The notes under the pieces: generated by a model
Databases searched by the model: none
Seen by the model: only the letters and a program-made list of their open reading frames with translations
What the model was told of the DNA's origin: nothing
Origin: Bacteroidia bacterium
GTDB lineage: Bacteria > Bacteroidota > Bacteroidia > Flavobacteriales > Flavobacteriaceae
Length of the DNA: 32,206 nucleotides
Direction of reading: 5' to 3'
Assembly: GCA_030429835.1 (NCBI GenBank)
Contig: JAUIGC010000019.1
Coordinates: 1 to 32,206 of the forward strand
Translations under genes and position numbers: made by a program
In this document: piece by piece, positions 8,695 through 15,631 of the stretch
Layout: each line of letters opens with the position of its first letter
Numbering within the stretch: position 1 is the first letter of the stretch

Positions 8695-9555
8695 ATGCGT
8701 CAACTAAAAATTACAAAACAAATCACGAACCGAGACACGAAGTCACTTGAAAAATACTTTCAAGAGATCAGTAAAATCGAACTGATTACAGCAGATGAGG
8801 AGGTGGAATTGGCCCAAAGAATAAGAGAGGGCGACCAAAAGGCTTTGGAAAAATTGGTAAATGCCAATCTAAGATTTGTGGTCTCAGCGGCCAAACAATA
8901 TCAAAATAGAGGGTTAAGTTTAACAGACCTTATTAATGAAGGAAATTTGGGACTGGTCAAAGCCGCAAAGCGCTTTGACGAAACCCGAGGCTTTAAATTT
9001 ATTTCCTATGCTGTGTGGTGGATACGCCAAGCTATTTTACAGGCGTTGTCCAAGAATGGAAAATCTATCCGACTACCCCAGAATAAAATTGCTACTAATA
9101 CCAAAATCTACAAGGTATACTCGGCCTTAGAACAGAAACTAGAACGCCCACCAAATCCATCGGAAATTGCATCGGAATTGGATATGAGTGTAAAAAAGGT
9201 GGAAAGTTCCATCAAGAGTTCCGGAAGGTCACTATCGTTGGATGCTCCCTTTAAAGAGGAAGAATCATCCAACCTATACAACGTACTTTCCTCCAAGGAT
9301 GCGGATAAACCGGATGAAAAAATGATGGAAGAATCACTTCAAACCGACCTGGACGAAGCCTTGAACACAATACCTGAAAGACAGCGTGATGTAATCCGTC
9401 TATTTTATGGTATTGGAAAAGAGCCCCCTATGAGCCTTTCAGAAATTGGTGATTTATTTGATATTACCCGGGAACGCGTGAGGCAAGTACGCGAAAAAGG
9501 ACTGCGTGCACTAAGAAAAAAGTCCAGAAATAAAGTATTGAGAAGTTATTTATAA
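8695..9555 (+). CDS. RpoD-like sigma-70 factor, probable non-housekeeping paralog
   Basis: The product is 286 residues, the short Bacteroidota RpoD form with no region 1.1. Region 1.2 lies at about 16-46, sigma-2 includes DLINEGNLGL (78-87), region 2.4 includes WWIRQAI (108-114), sigma-3 spans about 130-205, and sigma-4 ends with the helix-turn-helix at about 247-271 (EIGDLFDITRERVRQ). The protein selects promoters for RNA polymerase. From memory, the housekeeping RpoD of Flavobacteriaceae reads ALAEQSRIVRLPLNK after region 2.4 and RQIKEKAIRRLKHTSR in region 4. This protein reads ALSKNGKSIRLPQNK and RQVREKGLRALRKKSR, so I judge it a group-2-like paralog. The near-identical DNA-reading segments suggest it overlaps housekeeping promoters. 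An S21 gene follows after 15 nt, forming an operon. I cannot fully exclude that it is the only RpoD of this genome. Confidence 0.9.
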   Translation: MRQLKITKQITNRDTKSLEKYFQEISKIELITADEEVELAQRIREGDQKALEKLVNANLRFVVSAAKQYQNRGLSLTDLINEGNLGLVKAAKRFDETRGFKFISYAVWWIRQAILQALSKNGKSIRLPQNKIATNTKIYKVYSALEQKLERPPNPSEIASELDMSVKKVESSIKSSGRSLSLDAPFKEEESSNLYNVLSSKDADKPDEKMMEESLQTDLDEALNTIPERQRDVIRLFYGIGKEPPMSLSEIGDLFDITRERVRQVREKGLRALRKKSRNKVLRSYL

Positions 9556-9570
9556 TTTAAAAAAAGAACT

Positions 9571-9768
9571 ATGCTAAAAATAGAAGTAAAAGAAGGAGAA
9601 TCCATAGAACGTGCCCTCAAACGGTACAAAAGAAAATATAGAAGAACCAAAGTATTGGACCAGATTAAGGATAGACAGCATTACACCAAACAGTCTACAG
9701 AAAGAAGGGAAGCCTTGCAAAAGGCCGAATACAAGCAGCAATATCTATTGGAAAACGAAGACCAATAA
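9571..9768 (+). CDS. rpsU: 30S ribosomal protein S21 (bS21), probable paralog
   Basis: A 65-residue basic protein with the bS21 core: KEGESIERALKRYKRKY at the N terminus, then a TKQSTERRE segment and a C-terminal helix. bS21 sits on the 30S platform near the 3' end of 16S rRNA. In Flavobacterium it helps hide the anti-Shine-Dalgarno sequence, and the tyrosine I recall as important there (Tyr54) is present at position 54 here. Compared with the housekeeping flavobacterial S21 as I remember it (KTGTMRQLR, FTKPS), the middle differs clearly (RTKVLDQIK, YTKQS). It follows the sigma gene by 15 nt and has no SD-like sequence, only an A-rich leader. A second rpsU elsewhere in the genome is expected but not visible here. 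Confidence 0.88.
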   Translation: MLKIEVKEGESIERALKRYKRKYRRTKVLDQIKDRQHYTKQSTERREALQKAEYKQQYLLENEDQ

Positions 9769-9777
9769 GAGCAAAAA

Positions 9778-9797
9778 GGGTAATTATCAAATTACCC
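9778..9797 (+). terminator. hairpin just after the S21 gene, possible terminator
   Basis: GGGTAATT-ATCA-AATTACCC forms a perfect 8-bp stem with a 4-nt loop, 9 nt after the S21 stop. The following bases are TCCCTTTGG rather than a clean T-run, so termination may be partial. It may instead stabilise a 3' end. Confidence 0.5.
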
Positions 9798-9801
9798 TCC
9801 C

Positions 9802-9837
9802 TTTGGCTCATAAACTAACAAATCCACGATAATTTTG
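9802..9837 (+). promoter_or_regulatory. candidate internal promoter upstream of the small ORF and proCBA
   Basis: TAATTTTG at 9830-9837 matches the Bacteroidota -7 consensus TAnnTTTG exactly. A TTTG at 9802-9805 lies 24 nt upstream, slightly longer than usual for the -33. Transcription would start near 9844 and run through the hairpin at 9873-9927 into the small ORF and proCBA. Confidence 0.4.
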
Positions 9838-9838
9838 A

Positions 9839-9856
9839 TTAATCCTTGAGGATTAA
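9839..9856 (+). promoter_or_regulatory. short perfect hairpin/inverted repeat
   Basis: TTAATCC-TTGA-GGATTAA has perfect 7-bp arms and a 4-nt loop. It starts 1 bp after the candidate -7 box, so it could be an operator over the start site or the first hairpin of a leader RNA. Confidence 0.4.
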
Positions 9857-9872
9857 CTATCTGATAATCAAT

Positions 9873-9927
9873 ATAACATAAGCTTAACATGGCTAATTTG
9901 TTAGGTTCATGGAGAATCTTATGTTAT
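9873..9927 (+). promoter_or_regulatory. long imperfect hairpin, candidate structured leader RNA
   Basis: ATAACATAAG (9873-9882) pairs perfectly with CTTATGTTAT (9918-9927). Inside are further nested pairs: TT/AA (9884-9885 with 9915-9916), CATG/CATG (9888-9891 with 9908-9911) and CTAA/TTAG (9893-9896 with 9901-9904) around a TTTG loop. The stretch thus folds into one extended stem with small internal loops, ending 19 nt before the small ORF. I recognise no known riboswitch family. It could be a cis-acting leader, a small RNA or a DNA operator. Confidence 0.4.
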
Positions 9928-9946
9928 GCCCCATAAATACCAATGA

Positions 9947-10138
9947 ATGAAAATTATTTATATAAAAAGAGAAAGCAATGTGAAAGAAGTGTATAGAACC
10001 AGTCTAGGCCGTTTGAACTGGAAGGTAACCTATATTAAAAAATATTTTCTGGGAATGCCGTTCAAAACCATGCACAAATACACACATACTTTTTTCACGA
10101 AAAAAAATAACAGAGTAGAAAAAATGCTATTCGTTTAA
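9947..10138 (+). CDS. small basic protein of unknown function
   Basis: The ORF of 63 codons encodes a very basic product rich in Lys, Arg, Tyr, Phe and Thr, with no signal peptide and no membrane helix. A central part (NWKVTYIKKYFLG, then KTMHKY) looks like a short beta-rich, aromatic fold and may belong to a small uncharacterised Bacteroidota family, but I cannot name one. It lies between the S21 and proC genes on the same strand, 45 bp upstream of proC. A second ATG at 9943 is out of frame. It has one Pro only, so it is not a proline attenuation leader peptide. It could also be a decayed longer gene. Coding status is uncertain. Confidence 0.45.
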   Translation: MKIIYIKRESNVKEVYRTSLGRLNWKVTYIKKYFLGMPFKTMHKYTHTFFTKKNNRVEKMLFV

Positions 10139-10183
10139 ACTAAACGATCACTTTTAAATTTTAATAAACAACAAAACTATCTT

Positions 10184-10999
10184 ATGAAGATTTTAGTTAT
10201 CGGAGCGGGAAATATGGGACTCACCTACGCTGAAGGAATGTCCAAATCCAAACTATTGAAAAGAAGAAACATCATGGTGTTGGATACCTCCGAGGAAAAA
10301 TTAGAAGCGCTTAGGAAAGAGGCCAAATTTGATACTTATAAGGAATTGGCAGATTGTGTTCCACAGGCAGATATCATTTTTATTGCCGTTAAACCATACC
10401 ATGCTGATGCTTTAATGATGAAAATGGAGCCATTGGTCAACAAGGGTCAAATTGTAATTTCGATCATGGCCGGAGTAACCATTAAAACGATTAAAGATCT
10501 TACAGGCCTTAATAAAGTGGTACGGGCTATGCCCAATCTACCCGCTCAAATAGGAAAAGGGTTGACCTCTTTTGTGGCCTCTGAGGAAGTATCCAGAATA
10601 GAACTTTTAACCATTGAAAGTTTATTGGATACCACAGGAAAGTCCATTTTGGTAAGCGACGAAAATTTTATCGATGCTTCTACAGGTATTTCTGGAAGCG
10701 GTCCGGCCTATGTGTTTTATTTTATGCAAAGTATGATGGAGGCGGCCCTAAAAATGGGCTTTTCCAAAAATGTCTCCAAAGTTCTGGTAAGTCAGACCTT
10801 TACAGGTGCCATTGAACTCTTCAATCAGAACGACCTTTCACCCAATTCCTGGATGGATAAGGTGGCCAGCAAAGGAGGTACTACCCGTGCCGCTTTGGAT
10901 AGTATGGATAATAACAAGGTAGGTGAATTAATTAAGGAAGCTGCCTTTGCAGCATTTGAACGTGCCATTGAACTTGGAAAAGAGAAATCGTATGTATAA
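10184..10999 (+). CDS. proC: pyrroline-5-carboxylate reductase
   Basis: The 271-residue protein has an N-terminal Rossmann motif (GAGNMG, residues 7-12), an IFIAVKPYH segment, and the conserved C-terminal ProC signature (GISGSGPAYVFYFM, then KGGTTRAALD). It reduces 1-pyrroline-5-carboxylate to L-proline with NAD(P)H in the cytoplasm, the last step of proline synthesis. The length is normal for the family. The 3' end overlaps proB by 8 nt, so the two are translationally coupled. proC first, before proB and proA, puts the whole glutamate-to-proline pathway in one transcript. The leader upstream is AT-rich and has no SD. Confidence 0.95.
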   Translation: MKILVIGAGNMGLTYAEGMSKSKLLKRRNIMVLDTSEEKLEALRKEAKFDTYKELADCVPQADIIFIAVKPYHADALMMKMEPLVNKGQIVISIMAGVTIKTIKDLTGLNKVVRAMPNLPAQIGKGLTSFVASEEVSRIELLTIESLLDTTGKSILVSDENFIDASTGISGSGPAYVFYFMQSMMEAALKMGFSKNVSKVLVSQTFTGAIELFNQNDLSPNSWMDKVASKGGTTRAALDSMDNNKVGELIKEAAFAAFERAIELGKEKSYV

Positions 11000-11780
11000 G
11001 GAAAAAATAGTAGTGAAAGTTGGTACCAACGTAATGACCAACAAAGACAATAGAATTGTTAGACCTGTATTACGAAACCTAGTAGAGCAAATTGCAAAAT
11101 TGTACGAAAGGGATATTATTACCGTACTGGTTTCTTCCGGATCCGTAATTGCAGGAAAAGAGGTTTTGGGAAAATCCAATATCGAGGATAGGACCCAAAG
11201 ACGGCAAGTATATTCTGCCATTGGACAACCCAGAATGATGAGGCTTTATTACAATATTTTCCATGATTATGGAATGAAATGTGCCCAGGTACTCCCCACC
11301 AAAAGGGATTTTAGCCCTGGTGTGCACAGACAAAACATGATCAATTGCTGTGAAGGACTCCTGTCCGAAGGGGTCATACCCATAGCCAATGAAGATGACG
11401 CCGTATCCGTAACTATGAGTATGTTTTCCGATAATGATGAATTGGCAAGTTTGATTGCACAACTATTAAATGCGGACAAACTCATTATCCTAACCGATAT
11501 CGATGGACTGTACACAGGTGATCCCAATGAAAAGAACAGTGACTTGGTGCAACATGTAAAACCAGAGGAAAATCTGGACAAGTATATCAAGGACAATAAT
11601 AAAAAAGAGGAGGAAGGCCGAGGAGGCATGGGATCCAAACTGGATTACGCCCAGCAGGCAGCAGCCAAGGGTATACCGACCTATATTGCCAACGGTAAAA
11701 AGAAGAATACCATCATCGACATCATTGATGGTAAAAATGTAGGGACAAGAGTAACCTTGGAAGAAGAATTAATAAAATGA
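10992..11780 (+). CDS. proB: glutamate 5-kinase, short form without PUA domain
   Basis: I chose the ATG at 10992, which begins MYKEKIVVKVGTNVMT, the normal start of the amino-acid kinase fold; the frame is open further upstream but only inside proC. The product is 262 residues, against about 367 in E. coli, because the C-terminal PUA domain is absent, as in other short ProB proteins. Motifs present are KVGTNV (phosphate binding), IANEDDAVS, SDNDELAS and TDIDGLYTGDP, plus GGMGSKLDYA late in the protein. It phosphorylates L-glutamate with ATP, the committed and normally proline-inhibited step. I see no clear change in the feedback-binding loop, so proline sensitivity cannot be judged. The stop overlaps the proA start (ATGA). 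Confidence 0.95.
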   Translation: MYKEKIVVKVGTNVMTNKDNRIVRPVLRNLVEQIAKLYERDIITVLVSSGSVIAGKEVLGKSNIEDRTQRRQVYSAIGQPRMMRLYYNIFHDYGMKCAQVLPTKRDFSPGVHRQNMINCCEGLLSEGVIPIANEDDAVSVTMSMFSDNDELASLIAQLLNADKLIILTDIDGLYTGDPNEKNSDLVQHVKPEENLDKYIKDNNKKEEEGRGGMGSKLDYAQQAAAKGIPTYIANGKKKNTIIDIIDGKNVGTRVTLEEELIK

Positions 11781-12976
11781 AAATATTGACTACAGAGATA
11801 AAAAACAACGTATTAACAAGCATGATAGACCTGTTGGACAAAAACAGGGAAAGTATCATAAAAGCAAATAAAAAGGACTTGGACCTATTCCAAAAAGAGG
11901 ATCAGGCCATGTATGACCGTCTTATTGTCACGGATAAGAAAATAGATGGTATGATACATTCCATACGAGAGGTCCGGAGCCAGGAAGATCCGGTTAACCA
12001 ACCCATTTCAACCAGGATTTTGGACAATGGATTGGAGATAACCAATAAAACTGCACCTTTTGGAACCATAATGATTATTTACGAATCGCGCCCTGATGTT
12101 ACTATAGAGGCCGCTGTTTTGGCTTATAAAGCCAGTAATAAAATACTCCTTAAAGGAGGCAAAGAAGCCTTGCACAGTAACACCATACTTACAGAATTAT
12201 GGCACAAGGCGTTGGAGGAAAATGGGCTTCCAACGGATTATATCCAACTGTTGACCATGAACCGACAGGAAACCCAAGATTTCCTTAAAAATCCAGCCGA
12301 AAAGTTAGATTTAATAGTTCCCAGAGGTGGCGAGAGATTGATAAACTTTGTAAAAGAACACGCCAATTGCGCAGTGCTTGTTAGTGGTAGGGGAAATAAT
12401 TTCCTTTATGTGGACGAAAATGCCGACTGGGAAAAAAGTCTAAAGGTCATTATGAACGCAAAAACGGATAAAATATCGGCGTGTAATGCATTGGACAAGA
12501 TTTTGATCAGTCAAAGTATAAATAACTACGATCAAAAATTAACCGAATTATACAACCTTCTCAGTTCCAATGGAGTGGATATTTTGGTCGATGATAAGGT
12601 TTCCAAAACCCTGACTAACGCCACCCAAATTACCGACGATTCTATTTGGAAAGAAGAATTTTTGGCTATGAAATGTTGTTTGGGAGCTGTGGAAACTTTA
12701 AATGAAGCCGTATCCAAAATCAATGAGAATTCCGGTGGCCACTCTGCAACCATTATGACCAGCGACAAGGGTAGTGCCAGGCAATTTATGGAGGAGGTAG
12801 ATTGCGCTGCCGTATATCAAAATGCCTCTACACGTTTCACCGACGGAGGACAAATGGGAGTAGGTGCAGAACTGGCGATTAGTACTGACAAGTTACACCA
12901 TAGAGGGCCTTTAGGGCTAGAACAATTGGTCACCAACAAATATTATGTCTTTGGCGACGGTCAAATAAGGGAGTAA
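11777..12976 (+). CDS. proA: glutamate-5-semialdehyde dehydrogenase (gamma-glutamyl phosphate reductase)
   Basis: The 399-residue protein has the ProA features: IIYESRPDVTIEAA, the LKGGKEALHSN segment, VPRGGERL, the catalytic Cys in KISACNALDKILIS, and the C-terminal RFTDGGQMGVGAE and HHRGPLGLEQL motifs. It reduces gamma-glutamyl phosphate with NADPH to glutamate semialdehyde, which cyclises to the ProC substrate. ProB and ProA often act as a complex, and the 4-nt ATGA overlap of the two genes fits coupled synthesis. The length is slightly below the 417 residues of the E. coli enzyme. The acetyltransferase gene follows after 31 nt. Confidence 0.96.
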   Translation: MKILTTEIKNNVLTSMIDLLDKNRESIIKANKKDLDLFQKEDQAMYDRLIVTDKKIDGMIHSIREVRSQEDPVNQPISTRILDNGLEITNKTAPFGTIMIIYESRPDVTIEAAVLAYKASNKILLKGGKEALHSNTILTELWHKALEENGLPTDYIQLLTMNRQETQDFLKNPAEKLDLIVPRGGERLINFVKEHANCAVLVSGRGNNFLYVDENADWEKSLKVIMNAKTDKISACNALDKILISQSINNYDQKLTELYNLLSSNGVDILVDDKVSKTLTNATQITDDSIWKEEFLAMKCCLGAVETLNEAVSKINENSGGHSATIMTSDKGSARQFMEEVDCAAVYQNASTRFTDGGQMGVGAELAISTDKLHHRGPLGLEQLVTNKYYVFGDGQIRE

Positions 12977-13007
12977 TGAATATTAATTACCAAATCTTAA
13001 ATCATAT

Positions 13008-13859
13008 ATGTTTGAAACGATAGAAAATATAGAAGGAGCAACCATATATCATGGAGAAATCCACAATAGGATTTATTTATCGGAAATAAATCAGGAGAAA
13101 ATAGATGCCATCCTGCCCAAAATGACGGCTTTGGCAAAACAAAAGAAGTATGACAAGATTCTGAGCAGGGTTCCGGAAAATGCCATAAATAAATTTGAGT
13201 CCAATGGCTATACCGTAGAAGCAAAAATACCTGGACTTTATCATGGAAAAACTACAGGATATTTTTTGGCCGATTATCTGAACGAGGGTAGACATCAATG
13301 TGATGAAAAACAGTTGAAAATCATTGAAACGGTAAAAACCATTGCCATGGCTGCCAACAAACCCAATGAAAATCCCCACATGGGCATACCTAGTAATCAC
13401 GAGGTAAGAAAATTGGGGTCAAAGGACTTTTCGGAATTGGTAGACTTGCATGAAAAAGCATATAAGTACCATCCCAAGCATATTAAAAGGGAGCAAGATT
13501 TTGAACAATTGGCGGAACTTGACCATCAATTCTATGGCCTATTTGTGAAAGAACAATTATTGGTCTCGGCTATTTTGAGAGTACACCCAACGGAATCCAA
13601 TCTTGAAATTGTTGATTTTGCTACACATCCAGATTACCGGGGACAGAATCTTTCCTATTATTTGGTGCAGGAAATCAAAACTTTGATGCAGGATGTAGGT
13701 TGTACAACAATCTATGCGTTAGCTAGGGCCACGTCCTATGGTTTAAACATCACTTACAGCAAGCACGGATTTAAATATGCAGGCACGCTTACGAACAATG
13801 CTTTTGTCCGTGATGCATTGGAAAGTATGAATGTTTGGTATTACAATGAATTGAAGTAA
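13008..13859 (+). CDS. ablB: AblB-type (beta-lysine) N-acetyltransferase
   Basis: This is a 283-residue GNAT protein. The N-terminal half carries the AblB-type layout (RIYLSEIN, then KYDKILSRVPE, then the IPGLYHGKTTGYFLADY stretch). The C-terminal GNAT domain has VDFATHPDYRGQNLSYYLVQEI for acetyl-CoA binding, and the end (SYGLNITYSKHGFKYAGTLTNN, then ESMNVWYYN) matches the AblB family as I remember it. AblB acetylates beta-lysine to N-acetyl-beta-lysine, a compatible solute first known from methanogens. The partner lysine 2,3-aminomutase (AblA) is not in this window. The gene lies 31 nt after proA and is likely the last gene of the proline operon. The substrate could also be another diamine such as ornithine. 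The convergent operon ends 5 nt away. Confidence 0.82.
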   Translation: MFETIENIEGATIYHGEIHNRIYLSEINQEKIDAILPKMTALAKQKKYDKILSRVPENAINKFESNGYTVEAKIPGLYHGKTTGYFLADYLNEGRHQCDEKQLKIIETVKTIAMAANKPNENPHMGIPSNHEVRKLGSKDFSELVDLHEKAYKYHPKHIKREQDFEQLAELDHQFYGLFVKEQLLVSAILRVHPTESNLEIVDFATHPDYRGQNLSYYLVQEIKTLMQDVGCTTIYALARATSYGLNITYSKHGFKYAGTLTNNAFVRDALESMNVWYYNELK

Positions 13860-13864
13860 CTAAA

Positions 13865-15121
13865 TCACCGGAACTTCCTCTCGGGATCAAACGGTTTTAA
13901 ATCCATGGAAGGGGTGCTACCTTCCAAGACCTCTGATATAAGTTTTCCAGTTGCAGGACCCATACTCCATCCCATCATGGCATGGCCGGTTGCAATAAAC
14001 AAATTATCAAAGTGGCCTGTCTTACCTATGTACGGGAGTCCATCCGGCGATACAGGACGTAAACCGCATTTGGCATTCCTAATTTCTTCTTGGGTTATTT
14101 CAACGCTAGGATAGAATTTCTTTACGGCCTCTGCAATAGCTTCGACCCTATCCAAATTAATATCATAATTAATCCCTGAAAATTCCATAGTTCCCGCAAA
14201 CCGGGTAAATCCTTCCATAGGTGTAATTGCCACCTTTGCTTCCATCAAGATGGCTGGTAATTTTATTCCTGTAGGTCTATGGACATCAATGCAATAGCCC
14301 TTCCCCGCCTGTACCTGTAATCTCAGACCCAATTGCTTTACCAGATTATTGCTCCACGACCCAGAGGCCAATACTATATCGTCCGGGGTATAGGTATCCT
14401 TATCGGTATGCACTTTACGGATGGATGAATCGGAATAATCGAACTTAAGTACTTCCTCCTCATACTTTATCTGGACCCCGCTCTTTATTAGGTACTCCCT
14501 CATCTTGGCCATGAAGACATTTGGCGTACTATGGGCATCGCAAAAGTAATGCAAAGCACCTTTTCCAATTACCTTGATATCTCCATGCAACGCTTTTAGT
14601 TCATCGGCATTGAGGTTGGCAACCTCCAAACCCATCGCTTTAGCCTTCGCGGCCACTTCCTTTTCGGCATTGCCATAGGCATCGGTCTGGTAAATCATGA
14701 GCAGCCCCTTCTTTTCCAAATGGAAATCTCCCAAATCCCGCGACTCCTTTATCTCATCGTACAACTTGGAACTCAACAGATTAATGTCCTTTATTATTGG
14801 TGCTGCTTTTTCCACCTTTTCCTTGGTGGAGGATTTGTGAAATGACCATGCCCATTTGAAAAAATCGATATCCCACCGCGGCTTGATATAAAAAGGGCTT
14901 TTACTATCCATCATCATGGATATTCCTTTGGTAATTACTCCTGGCGCCGCCAAGGGTACAATATGGCTTGGGGTAAGATATCCCGCATTCACAAAGGAGG
15001 CCCCCAACCCTCCTTGCGATTTTTCCAGTACGGTAACTTGGTATCCCTTTTTATGCAAATAATATGCGGAACAAAGTCCCATAATTCCCCCACCAACAAT
15101 CAATGTATTTTTGTCCGCCAT
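13865..15121 (-). CDS. FAD-dependent D-amino acid (D-hydroxyproline) dehydrogenase, DadA type
   Basis: The 418-residue protein has a Rossmann FAD-binding motif at residues 7-35 (VGGGIMGLCSAYYL, ending with an acidic residue in VLEKS). Further DAO-family features are SFVNAGYLTPSH, VLASGSWSNNLVKQLG and the C-terminal LFIATGHAMMGWSMGPATGKLISE. It should oxidise a D-amino acid and pass electrons to the membrane or to oxygen. In this operon the likely substrate is cis-4-hydroxy-D-proline, giving 1-pyrroline-4-hydroxy-2-carboxylate (the HypO/LhpB-type step). D-proline or D-alanine cannot be excluded. It is the last gene of the minus-strand operon, 67 nt after the PH-like membrane protein gene. Confidence 0.85.
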   Translation of the reverse strand: MADKNTLIVGGGIMGLCSAYYLHKKGYQVTVLEKSQGGLGASFVNAGYLTPSHIVPLAAPGVITKGISMMMDSKSPFYIKPRWDIDFFKWAWSFHKSSTKEKVEKAAPIIKDINLLSSKLYDEIKESRDLGDFHLEKKGLLMIYQTDAYGNAEKEVAAKAKAMGLEVANLNADELKALHGDIKVIGKGALHYFCDAHSTPNVFMAKMREYLIKSGVQIKYEEEVLKFDYSDSSIRKVHTDKDTYTPDDIVLASGSWSNNLVKQLGLRLQVQAGKGYCIDVHRPTGIKLPAILMEAKVAITPMEGFTRFAGTMEFSGINYDINLDRVEAIAEAVKKFYPSVEITQEEIRNAKCGLRPVSPDGLPYIGKTGHFDNLFIATGHAMMGWSMGPATGKLISEVLEGSTPSMDLKPFDPERKFR

Positions 15122-15188
15122 GTTTAAACAGGTATAATTATAATCTTACTCCAGTGTCAAAAAATCTCATAGAATCAAAATAGCCTAT

Positions 15189-15620
15189 TCATTGGGTTAT
15201 TTTTATTGTTTTGTTCAATTCCAATATCTTTTCTATAAAAGATTCATTGTTTTTTGGGCTTATGTAGATTTCATTAAACTTATCATATTTAATTATCAAT
15301 CCTTTTCTTGCAGTAGCCGGTCTGAAACCCACCCAAAGTGTTTTTCCTTTTATGATTTCCGTTATACGCTCAAGACTTATTTTCCCATTGAAAGGCCCGC
15401 TTCTATAGATTAGACCATTCTCTTTAGTAAGCTCATAATTAGTTCCGAAATACAGCCAAAATAAAAATCCGACAATACCAAGAACAGGTATTAAAGACCA
15501 ATATTCCCCCTTCTCCATTTCTCCTTTTAAAATCCCAGCTATGGTGACAATAATCAAGAATACATTTGTCCCAAAAATTATCACACTGAATAATGCATCT
15601 TTTTTACTTTTGAACTTCAT
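15189..15620 (-). CDS. small PH-like domain membrane protein, unknown function
   Basis: The 143-residue protein has two hydrophobic helices at about residues 10-32 and 42-62. A soluble beta-rich part follows that resembles bacterial PH-type domains (NGLIYRSGPFNGKISLERITEI, ending GLIIKYDKFNEIYISPKN, then a C-terminal helix). Such proteins are common and uncharacterised in Bacteroidota. The gene starts 11 nt after the epimerase stop and is followed by the dehydrogenase gene, so it belongs to the hydroxyproline operon. Whether it has a role there, for example anchoring the dehydrogenase, is unknown. Confidence 0.65.
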   Translation of the reverse strand: MKFKSKKDALFSVIIFGTNVFLIIVTIAGILKGEMEKGEYWSLIPVLGIVGFLFWLYFGTNYELTKENGLIYRSGPFNGKISLERITEIIKGKTLWVGFRPATARKGLIIKYDKFNEIYISPKNNESFIEKILELNKTIKITQ

Positions 15621-15631
15621 TTTGGTCTTGA

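Noticed and set aside
8695-9555. The sigma factor as the housekeeping RpoD
   Set aside because: The segments after region 2.4 and in region 4 differ from the flavobacterial RpoD I remember. The call is kept as a probable paralog, not certain without the rest of the genome.
9839-9946. A known riboswitch (glycine, SAM, TPP, cobalamin or proline-type leader)
   Set aside because: None of the conserved cores of these families was seen; only simple hairpins are present.
9947-10138. Proline leader peptide for attenuation of proCBA
   Set aside because: The frame holds a single Pro and no proline run, and no terminator/antiterminator pair with a T-run follows it.
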